NCBI GenBank assembly: GCA_944470555.2
Contig: OX104127.1
Coordinates: 93,086,708-93,150,707, forward strand
Reading direction: 5' to 3'
Length of the DNA: 64,000 bases
Source of the DNA: Heterobilharzia americana
Lineage: Eukaryota > Platyhelminthes > Trematoda > Strigeidida > Schistosomatidae
Below the pieces are notes generated by a model. It was not told where the DNA came from and made no database searches. It worked only from the letters and a program-made list of their open reading frames with translations. Positions 40,801 through 52,800 of this stretch are shown piece after piece; position 1 is the first letter of the stretch; each line of letters opens with the position of its first letter. The translations under genes and the position numbers were made by a program.

Positions 40801-43800
40801 CATTATGAATATGTTTTGCTATTTATTATTTACACCAAAAATCTAGATATAAGTATATCAATAGTCACACGCCACGAGTTTTTTCTTCAGCAGCTATCTA
40901 AGTGAACTTTCTTCTTAGTGAATCTGACACTTAAAACATAATGTGTCCTATAGCCAGTGAATAAAATCTGTAATTTGACCTTCTGTATCTAACGCTAATC
41001 AAAGCTCTTTGCTCGAATTAACTCAGACATGTTAAAACTAACGGAGTTTTCGTCTGAATCAGTGGCGACTAATGGTATCCGATAGGGATACGCTCTGTCA
41101 CTGTTCCTATTTAATTTTGATATACATGTATGAGTAGCATAATCTTAGGTACGTCTGACTTCACAGCGCATCTGGTTGACTTAAAGTACGCAGACGATAA
41201 TGTCCTGTTAAGTGAAGACACTGACGACATACAGTGTCTTGTGAATGCATTGAACAGAAATCTAAGTACGTTTGGCGTGCGTTTCGCTCTTGTCAAATGT
41301 AAGATGATGCTTCGGTACTAGTCTGCAACCGTTTCGACTTTTATGATAGGGAGTGAAGTGGTGGAATATAATGACCACTTCACTTACTTGGGAAGACGCA
41401 TCAGCCTTAACAGGCTTGTCGCTGGTAGAATCTCAGCTTGAAGACAAGTCTCATTCAACACTTGCCAACTTGTGTCATGTCTGGCACCAACTAGGAAGAT
41501 ATCTGACTATCCATTAGTGGACGACTACACTGCACTGCGGTTTTACGGTTGTAAGACATGGCCGTTGAAAGTAGAAGATATGTAAACACTTCAGTTTATT
41601 GAACTTAGGTATCTTCGTAAAAATGCTGGCGTATGGAAGAATCATGATGTGAGCAATGCAGAAGTTAAGCGAAGGGTGATAGACAAAGAAGGAAATTTGG
41701 TAGACGAGATTGTAAACCTTCGACCACTGAGGCGGAATGGACATATGCTATGCATACTGAGTCACCACCTACCTCAACATGAAATCCCAGCAGAATGTGG
41801 ATCAGGTTAGAAGAAAGCTCAGGAGGGTGACACTAATCAGTGTTGATCTCAGCCGAATGGGAAGGTGTAGACTTTCTGACCGGGGTCCTCGAGACGATAG
41901 GAATCAATCGTTGCAAACTCTTGGTGAGATATATTCTCTTTTTGACGTCTTCTAAAGCTTGAATATTTTCACCAACTTTTGTCTTGACATTGTTTCTTCG
42001 TATAAACAGTTGTGTTTACTTTTATATCAGCTTTTTCTATCCACTTCTTTCTTGTATAGTATTGAGAAGTATGAAAAAATTGAGCTGATACGGTTGTATC
42101 CGAGGGTCTGTGTTTATTTTGTTTTTCTTTCTGTCTAATTAGTTTTATCTGCAGTGTTTTTAAGGGTAAAGGAAGTTCATAAAATGCTATGATTCTCACA
42201 TCATTCACTATTAGTATATGTCGCAGATAATTGTTGTAATCTAAGTTATAACAAAAGTAATCACTCTCACGTAATCACTATAGTTTTAAAGCTTACAAAA
42301 TGAGTGATATAATCTTATTCCAAATAACCTGGATTCTTGTTTTATTACTGGTCTTCTATGATATGGTTGGCCAGTTTTTAAGTATTAAGAACTATTGTAA
42401 AGTTTTATTTCAAAGTTGTGCGAATTCAAAATGTGAATCTCAGTTTTGGTTACGGTTTCATATCGTTGTTATTCTAACGTTAGTCCTATTCAGGGTTTAA
42501 CGTGTTGACTTTAGTCGCTTAAAGAACGTCTTTCTTCTATTAAGTTATCAGATATATAGAAGTTTTTCATGAACTGTATAATTTCATTTGTATAAACTTT
42601 TATTATCAAGTAAATTTTTTTTACAGATTTCTTGTAACCCTATTTTGTCTAGCATTATTTTAACGTCTTTAATGTTTTCAATGTAATTTACTGAGTATGC
42701 TTTGAAAGTGTACGCTGCATAAAGGATTACGCCACATCCTACCAGTTTGAATGTAGTTCTGGTTACACATACGTAGGGGAGGAGTTAATCGAAGAATATA
42801 CCTAAACGGCTTCAAAAACAAGTAGAGTGTAAAACGTTGATAAGCATAGGTAAGAAATAACCGTTTTCATCTATAGCTAAACGTACTACAGAAACGGGTC
42901 ACAAAATTAGTGTTCAAAGTTTTATGTGCAAACAGTCAGGGATGCATACTGACATTTGTGGAAACTATAGCCATACACGAATTGAAACCATCTTTGGGTG
43001 TGCAGAAACAATTTGTTTTTACACTACTTTTACCATGTTAAACTTTGTTTTATCAAGATTAGGAACAACTATCTCACTCCTCCTTTTTGTTTTCATCTTT
43101 CTTAATTTTAATCTCCCTATTATCTTAATTGTTATATTTTTCCTCTTATTCCCACTACGCCAGGTTTTACAACACAGACACGTTTACCGACTCCAGACAC
43201 TAGCTGTATTTCTCTACCTGAAGGCCGCATCCGACTCCGTTGATCGAGAAGTCTTATAACAATGTCTCTCACTGAAAGGCGTGCTGAGTAAGTACATCAC
43301 TTTATTGAAGGCTCTCTACTCGAACACTTGTCGGCATGTTAGAGCCTAAGATGAGATGTCCGGGGAGCTGTACTCGTCGAGTGGTGTCCACCAAGGGTGC
43401 CCACTGTCTCTATTCTTATTCAACTTTATCATAGATATTCATATGGAGGTGTCCCTTTTGTCACCTAATTACACAGAGGTTGACCTAATCACAGGAGAAT
43501 TTTCGTTGCACCTAGGGTATGCAAATGACATAGTCCTGTTAGGTGAAGACTCTGACAAGATGCAGAGTCTTCTGAACACTTTGAGTGCCAATTGGAGAAT
43601 GTTTGGGATGCGTTTTGTCACCACTCAAATGCAAATTGTTGCTCCGGGATTGGTCTTCAACGGTGCCCCACCGTGGCTAACAATAGAGAGTGAAGTGGTT
43701 GAGTGTGTTGACCACTTCACTTATCTGGAAAGTAGGATCACCTCTACTCTGGTGGCTCAGTGGCCGATGAAATCTCTGCACGAATACAAAAGGTTTGACT

Positions 43801-46800
43801 GGCTTTTACCAACTTACACCACCTGTGACGCCTCTGTGATATTTGATTGTCTATGAGGGGTGGTGTGTACTGCACCTGCACAGCAGTCCGGTCTGTTCTA
43901 CTTTATGGCTGTGACACATGTTCATTGAAGATGGAAGACATGAGAAGGCTGGCTTCATGTGTTTGACGATGGTTGCCTTCGCGGCACAGGCCGCCGTATT
44001 CCGTGGTGTCACTGCCACGTGAGTAACTCAGAAGTCAGGTGTAGAGTTTTGGAGAGAAGAGTTAAGTCAGTTGACATGGTTGTGAACTTTCACCGACTGA
44101 CTGAGATGGTTTGGACATGTGTTGCGTATACCTAGTCGCTGTCTGCCTCGTTACACAATGTTGACCGAAGTAGGTTCAGGCTGGACAATGGCTTGAGGTG
44201 GCCAGACTAAAACGTGACATCAATGTATTAAGTGTTTGACTGTTGTTTTGAGCCATGTGGGGCGATGCAGACACTGGCTGGTTGGAGTTCGTGTGACAAG
44301 AGGAACTAGTGGTTGGAGACTGTAGGTGTTCACATGGCTGAGAACGGATGTGGGTGGCGCAAATGTATACACAGATTATTCTCATCCTAACGAGGCTATA
44401 CTGAATCTCACCATTTTCTCATTCTTCGTTTCTCTCTTTTCTTACTTTATATTTTATGTGACTGAATTTTCTTGTCTTCATTTTCCACTTCACTGCCTTT
44501 TTACTTGATGTGGTGATATGAGTTGAGGTGTAGTAACTTGAACTGTTAGACAGTGATGCATTTTCTTATCTTGATTTGGATGGACTTATCTTCTTACTCT
44601 TCGGTCTAATATAAATTGATTGGACAAGTAAATATGTGAACAGATTTTTCGAAGTGTATCGCACAAATACATAACATTTTTCAAATAAACTTCATCTTCT
44701 AGTTATGCTATCTGAAATCAATGATAATTTTTTATTTTCATTTTTTATCACTCAGATGCTTTGATAACTACGCCTATGGTGATCAACAATGTCCACAATG
44801 TGCACCTCGAAATAAGTAGGTTCTTGTTTTATTTAAATTGAAATAGAGTTTCATGTACAAATTTGAAGTGTATCATTTATGCTTGGTTATATATATATAT
44901 ATAATCACGTCTACAATTAGACAAACGATGGATCCGCTAACCATTTGTATTATTTCCAGCGGCTATCCCAATGGACATTTCTACACGTCCATTGTATCTT
45001 CTTCATTGATTGGTTGGGTCGAGAAATTGTTGAACTTTGGTGGCTGGCTGGCTGTCAATATCCTTGCATCGTTAACAGCTATAGCAATTTCAAATCATAG
45101 CAATTCTTCATCGAATTTTTTTCTCTGTGGATTATTTGTTTTGTTTTCACAGTTTTAAACGTATGAGTAAAAGTACTAACATTTTTTTCACCTCTAAGTG
45201 GCGTCAAATTCTCTGTATTTAATTTTTTGCCAATCAGCATATTCACAGGGAGTATGAGTCAAGTAGTTTTATTCTTTGGGAAAAGAATACCGTAAATCAA
45301 AGGCGGTTGCTTCATTGGTCTACCTAGCTATTACTTTTATTGGGCAAAAGATGTGGTAAAAACTTTTATGATTATTTAGTATTTATCACTACTACAAGCT
45401 ATTTTCCTTTCATCGTCTCCATAATCCATGCATAAGTCAGTGTTTTTTTTATCATGTTACTTTTCTGTTTCGGCGTGTGACTATGGGTTTTAAGCTTGTT
45501 TTGGCCCAGTAGCTTGATGCTAGGCTACCTTGCTTACTACCTACAGAGGCTACCCTTAATACAGCCTAGGCTATATTTAATATCCAGAACTAAAAAATAT
45601 ATACTGCCTGAGACTCAGTAACGCAATTGTCTACGGTTTGCAATAATCTTGGTGGTCTATTGAAAGCTTATCGTATATAGGTTGATGGTTGCTAGCATCA
45701 CTCTCAAGGCCCTTACGTGTCATCGGGGCGTTGTAATGCAAGCTACTCTTGCCTATAAAACTGTGTTTGACAGGTCGTTTAAACGGGAAGAGTCAGGACT
45801 GACTTGTCCACGCTGTGCATAATTGATTGACGCGATCAATGGTCGGAATAATAATCATACCTGCTTGTTCAAACAAATGGTGTAAATGGTCCACTGGGGT
45901 GAAGGCACCCGTGTGGTTGCGCCTCAGGATGAGACTGTATACCGTCTTGGTTTTAAAAAGCCTAGATGTGTGTTCCATTCTCTCCTGAAAACCAGTGTAT
46001 AGATATCCGTTCAAATGACTAGTATGTATCATAATGTTGATCCTGCCAGTAGTCATATGATTGTCTCAGAGATTAAGCCATGTATGTCTAAGTACATACC
46101 TTAATACGGTGAAACCGTGAATGGCTCATTAAATCAGCTATGGTTTCTTAGATCGTAAATGCTACGTGGATAATTGTAGTAATTCTAGAGCTAACACATG
46201 CCATCAGCCGTGGTGATTAAAGTATGTGATACACTCTAAGCCGTTGTTCACTGTAACATACATTGTTAGCTGACTCATGTTAAATTTACACATGAAATGG
46301 AGCACATAACGATAGAGCATATTGATAACAACAAACTACGGTGTCTTTTGACGTTGCAACTCGATGCACCTCCATTGTATCAAAACTGGTTAAGGAATTA
46401 ATAGCTCTTCTCCTCCTTAGTGGTACACACCTCTCGGCACACGCAACTGCAACGCTCAATTTTGGTGGAATTAATTAGTTTATGCCTTACAACATATTTT
46501 CAGTTCAATGGCAAACTCTACAAGTGGACAAAAGGGACATTAGTTGGATCATATATACCAGAAATAATTGCAGAAGCAATAAGCTGAAGTTTGAAAACTG
46601 TGGTATTGTCGTTGATCAATCGAAAACTTTGGGGCCCGTATATAGATGACATATCTCCCATTATTAACAGAAACGAGTTGGAAAACGCTTACAAGTTAAT
46701 CAACATTTTTGACGTCATCACATTCACTACTAAAGAGGAATCAAATAATAAACTTTCATTTTTAGATGTTCTGATTACTAGGACGGACTCAGTAAAATTG

Positions 46801-49800
46801 GAAACCGAAGTATGCAGCAAGCCAACTCATCAACGACAATAGCAACAACCCAACAGCACACAAAATCAGTTGTAAAGAAACATTGTTCAAAAGAGAGAAG
46901 ATATACTATAGTACATCAACCTTGCAGAGAGAAGAAGAAAACTATTTGATAACTGTTTCCTAGAAGGACGGGGATCCACTCAATTTCGTCAAAAGATGTT
47001 TTCACAATTCGTCATCAATCAAGGAGCCATCTTCGGAGACCGACAAACGGTTTGCCTTACTTCATATGAAGAACATATCTGAGATTATAACTACGCCTCT
47101 AAAAACCTTTGAAATTACTGTGGCTTACAAACCGACAAAATCTTTTCACTCTCTGTTATGCAAGCCAAAAGATACAATAGTGAGAGAAGTCAAGCGTTAT
47201 CGACAAAGTCAGCTGCAGAAACTGAGAAAAACACTACATCGAACAAGGTAGTTATCTTCTTTGTATCCATCTACATGAACACCAAACAGCAGTGAAGCCT
47301 CGTGATATCTTCGCTCATATCAATACATATATACAGTTATGGACATGAATTTGACTGGGAAAACATTGAAATCCTGGTTAGAGGAAATACAAAGAAGGCT
47401 AGAGAATTCCTAGAAGCTTAGCATTCAGGTCAGTCAATAGACATATTGACACTAACCTAGTCAATCAATCAGTAAGAAACAACTCAGTGGTCATAGTTCA
47501 TGTTAGCAGAATGGCCAATCGAAATATGTATGGAGATAATGATAATAAGATTTTCGCAGAAACAGCTAATCACATCCATTGCTCATCGGGTCCAGTCATA
47601 AAGCTGTTTGTGGATAAAGTCCCATAGTTTACTTCTTTCTGAAGTTTGTGCTGATGATGTTACCTAGGCTGACATTAAAAACGTCCTGATTAAATCGTCT
47701 AACTTGCAGATCATAACACCGTCAAAATAGAGTATCACTTATTGAATAACTCTTAAAGTATAATTTATTGACTGTAATTGTATCCTTTCCCCAAAATGAA
47801 CCTATCACTTCACCTAGTAAGCAGAATGAGTTGAGTGATCAGACCAAAAATGACACCTGTCTGTGAAGTTATTGACTTTGGTTTGAACCGTGTAGCTAAT
47901 TCATACATTTATTTTAATATCTTTCTAGTTCTGTTGACTAGTTATATTTTGCAAAGTATTAATCACTTGACTTTTCTGTGAGATATCAGGTGATGTTGTA
48001 TGTTTGCGATTTCAACAAGTAGAGTTTAAATACTTTGAGTTCTACAAGTTTTTTTAAAACGTATTCAACTGTAATGCTTAACTAAACTAGTGCAGTATTC
48101 TTAACATTCCGGTCAGCTTTGAAACGATGTGCAAAGGGAGAATGAAACCTCGTGGTCATGCAAAAAAAAAGCGTCATCATGTTAAGAGAGTATTTGACTT
48201 CTTAAATCCAAGACTTTTAAATTGGTCAAATGAAGTGATATGACAGATTTTAGGCACTTCATATAGTGTGTTTGTCATGTTTCTGCTTTCATAATTCTGT
48301 CATGAACTATCATATGAGATATATTACCTTTCAATAATACCATTAGTGTGGAAATTTTGAATCAACCTCTTGAAATGATGATAATTATTGTTAGATTCTG
48401 TGTGTCTTGAATATTTAATATTCGTACAACTAAACAATGTCGCTTTTCAAGTATATGTGGGGAATTTCATTGGAAGTGAACAGTAAAATGTACGCACTTC
48501 TTCGAAGAACAACCAGTTCGATCGATACATAAATTAAGTAAATTCGCTGAATAAACCATTAAATACATTCACTTCTTTCTGTCATCCAACAGATTAGAGA
48601 ATATTTTCGAAATGCTTTCCTTCCATAAGTTTGTTGAACTTCTTAATCTGATTAAGATCTGATCACATTATGAAGTTCAACAAACTTATGGAAGAAAAGC
48701 ATGCAGTCAACAGTAATGAAATTAACAATAGCTTATCACTAATGATTGGTAAGTCAAAGTAGGTTGTCAATCTCTCAAGTAGAGTCCTAATCTCAACAGA
48801 AGTGAAAGTACTATAGAAAGGTCTTAACTTCAATGTAGCGGTTAATTATTTGAAACCAGTAGGATGTCATTCCCAAAATAGAAATTGCAGATGATGTAAG
48901 AGCACAGTGTGCTCTAACACTGAAACGACCCAAAAAAATGAAATCTAATTTACCCAAATCAGAGAGGGGAGCTCTCAGGAACCTTCAAAATGATAACAAT
49001 ATAGTAATTGCCACAACGGATAAAGGCAACTCAACAGTTGTAATGAACAAATCTGACTACATTTACAAATATTGTTGAAACTCTTGACGTTAATAAGCAA
49101 TCACAAGATACATCAGTTTATTAAAGTTACCAAAAGAGAGAATACGTAGAATAACTTGAAATATAACTTCACATCATTGAATTGTAACTTATTTTGATTC
49201 TTGTAGAAAGCTACTAGCTGAAATCCATAATACACTGCCTATAAATAAACCTTTGTCTGAGATTGATAATGGTTCACCTGATCTTCTGATATTTCAATTG
49301 AGGAATGCGATAAGTCTGGTAAAGGAAGCAAATGATTCCAAAGGAGCTCATTCCAGTGTACTATCCTTCACAGATAATAATAACACTGTCAAGAATACTC
49401 GTACATCAATTCACTCACCACTTCTTAGTAAAGCATTGAGCAATGTACTTATTAGCAACTCTGGTCTATCAACTAATAGAAGTAAATCTGTAAGCAGTCA
49501 GATAGTGAAACATGATGATATTAATGATAATATTTCTTCTGATAAACGATCAATTGGTTCAATGAAAATCCCAAGTTTATATGAGTAAGTAAAGCTGTAT
49601 GTTGTAATAATAAAAATATGTGTATGATTTAAAATATGTAAAACAATTACTTCCCTCTATAAACTTTGACAAAACAATAAAAAGAACTAAATTATTTGAA
49701 ATGTGTAATGTATTTGTGCAACACACTTCAAACAATCTGATTACACATTTACTTATCATAAGTATTTATATAAAAATTCATAAAACGTTAAGGGGTAAGA

Positions 49801-52800
49801 ATATGAAAGGAGATGAAGTAGGAGGGATGAAAATCACTAGAGCAAACAATGATAGTATATCGAACTTGGTTTCAGAGTTGAATTCATCAATGAAAACACA
49901 ATGGCAGTCTAAACTTCCTAACAGCTAAAGGTTCAAGAAACCCGAGAACCTATGCAAGTAACGGTCTCGAAGCATATTCGAAAGTGGATTTGGAAGCAGG
50001 TTAAATCACTTGAACTCATAAACATTGGTAGCAAATATCCAAGTTCTTTGATCGCAAAACATATCGTTAAGACAGGTCACCGAATTGACTTGGCTACCTC
50101 CTTTATACCTACTTACAAGCGTGTTCGGGACGGATCCTTAAATTTAATGAAGTTTAAACCACCTTTGTATGTTCAACAGCTGTTTGTTATCACATTAAAT
50201 CTTCATTGATGAATTCAACTCTGAAACCAAGTTCGATGTACTATCATTGTTTGCTCTATTGATTTTCATCCCTCCTACTTGACCTCTTTTCATATTCTCA
50301 CCCTTAACGTTTTATGAATTTTCATGTGAATACTTAGGACAATCAGGTGTGCAATCAAATAGTAAACTCATTACACAGTTCAGACAATTTAATTATTGGT
50401 AAGTAACTTGCTAGAAGCTGTAGATTTTGATTGATTAGTCACCAATGTATATTGCACAGTTCTTCTTATCACCTTCATGACATTGTTGAACAAACCCACA
50501 TTGGTATTCTCAGTTAGATCACACATCACTATGTTGTCATAATGGATTGAGAATCGTGCAAAGACTGTTTATGTTTTCAAGTTTCCTATCCATTGATACG
50601 AAAGACAAATAAGCATTATAATGATAAGATCGAGAATTAACGTCAGTAACATCATAACTATACCCGTCTCACAAAAGGTGGCTATCGTGACTCGTTGGCC
50701 TAATGGATAACGATGTGGTGTCGGAAACGATCGATTTCGGGTTTGGATCTTAATGGGGACAACATTACTCACTGGAAGGCAGGTATATCCAGTTGACGAG
50801 TCTTAAACAGGATGAAACGCATGTTCAGGATTCCATTGCTAGCCGCTACTCATCATTAAGATCGATAATACCTAGAAAGATAAGAACAATAGTAAAGAAA
50901 TACAGATAAGAAAACCATACAAAGTACGAGGAGTTCAAGAATGTGTACAACTGTCAACCACTACTGAGAATCATATCTTCTACAGTTTCACTTGGAATTG
51001 TTGTATAACTTCGTTTCAGGTGATAAGAGAATGAAGCGAATTGGAAATGTCACCTTCTAAAATCTAATCTGTTTTTCATACCATCCTTCTTTCTAAATGT
51101 TTCACCTTCTACTTTTTTCATATCTATATTTCCCTATTACACTCAATTTTTCATGGTTGTAATTAGTACTTGATAAAATTGAACATCTTACTTATTGTTT
51201 TTGAATTACTTCAATTTCATTGTTAGCTTGGAAGACTTAACCTTGTCTATTTTATTATTACTTTTAATTTCCAATTGTTATACTAGATTGGATTCCTCGA
51301 CCTCTCTTTGTAGGTGAACTCCTATATGGAGGTCTTGATTCTGCCCAGAGACTTATTATATTGTAGTCTATTTGGTAGCTAGCAGTGGGATCCAGGAAGC
51401 GCATTTCCTGTTATTTGGGGCCTATCAGCTGGATGAATTACGCTTTGGCGTTGGAAGCGATATGTCCTTAGTTTGAATCCTAATGGGAATAAAACACTCA
51501 GTGGGATCTGAGTACATCCAGCTGATAAGTCCCAAATGAGAGGAAATATGCATCCTTGATTCCACTGTTAGCCACCAAGTGAACTTCAATATAGTTTTGT
51601 CTAATTTCCAAATGATGGTAAACTGTTGATTGAGAAAGCTGAAGATTGTATTTCCCTGTCCAGAAAAAAAAAACCAATTATATTGATTACTAACAAATTG
51701 AAAAGTGTACAAAGACAGATGACGAAATGCTTCATGAATTTTCTCTTCTTTGGAGGTTATTGGATCATCGCAACAGTCTAAAGGTAGACGTGATGGAAAC
51801 AGGTGATATTTAAGTGAATTGTACCTCAGGCTTACTGAAGTATATATGAAATAATCAAGGCTGAATCCAGGAATTTAACACAAATTCTTGAATTCCATAT
51901 CAGATTTGTTTATTTGATTTATAACACATAGTGATACATTATTATTTACTTGATGACGAGGTTTGAAGCATAAATTATTAATGCCCATAATCATATCAAT
52001 ATAGTTACATGACTTTCAACATTTGATTTTTATAGTTACGTCACCTCATAATAGTTGTTCATATTGGTAGTAAACTTTTTCATATCTCTAGTAGAGGTGC
52101 TGCATCATTTCTGTTACATGTGTTGGGTGTTGATTCGATGAACAAAGGTTCAGACGCCAAGTCGTTATCCGCTATACCACGAAGGAACGAGAGCCACTTC
52201 TTGTACAACGGGTAGTAGTTATTACTAGTTATTGACGTGCTTTTTATTCTCAGTTGGTTTGTTGGATGGAATTGGTCAACGTCAGTGGAAGCAACATCAC
52301 CCACTGGGGTGCAGGCGCATCCAGCTGACGAGTCGCAAATAGGACGAAACGCGCGTCCTGGATTTTTCTGCTAGCCACAACTAACCAAATTATCATTATT
52401 AACATTCACGGTTTAATTTAATGCCTAAAACTAATAATCCTAGCAGAATATCCAGCACTAATTAGGTTCATAGACCAGTTGTCCCGTTGGACTCTTGGTT
52501 GACTTCAGAAATGCCCCAACGTGTGAACTAGCAAAGTACTTAGCATCCATATTATATCCTATTAGGAACCGTTCAAATCCCAGACTAGTAAACTCTTACG
52601 AGTTAAAACTAGGGCTTAATGACCTACATATAGAAGAGGATGAGAAATTGGTTAGTTTCGATGTAGCAAGTCTTTATACTAAAATACAAATTAATATGAC
52701 ACTGGAGGCAGTCAGAAGTCAACTAAATATTGACTCAGAATTTACTCACAGAAGTAAGATATCGATTGATGAGGTCATATTAGGCGTACGGTTGTGCCTG

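Noticed and set aside
44853..45158. 101-codon hydrophobic frame in the intron after VPS11 exon 15
   Set aside because: No splice signals, family resemblance or codon pattern; AT-rich sequence easily gives such frames.
46597..46842. Open frame with IDD as a candidate host gene
   Set aside because: It matches the palm-to-linker part of Penelope-like reverse transcriptases.
49586..49588. TAA as the normal end of VPS11
   Set aside because: A perfect gtaagt donor overlaps it and a phase-matching, open, low-complexity terminal exon exists at 54155; kept only as an alternative end.
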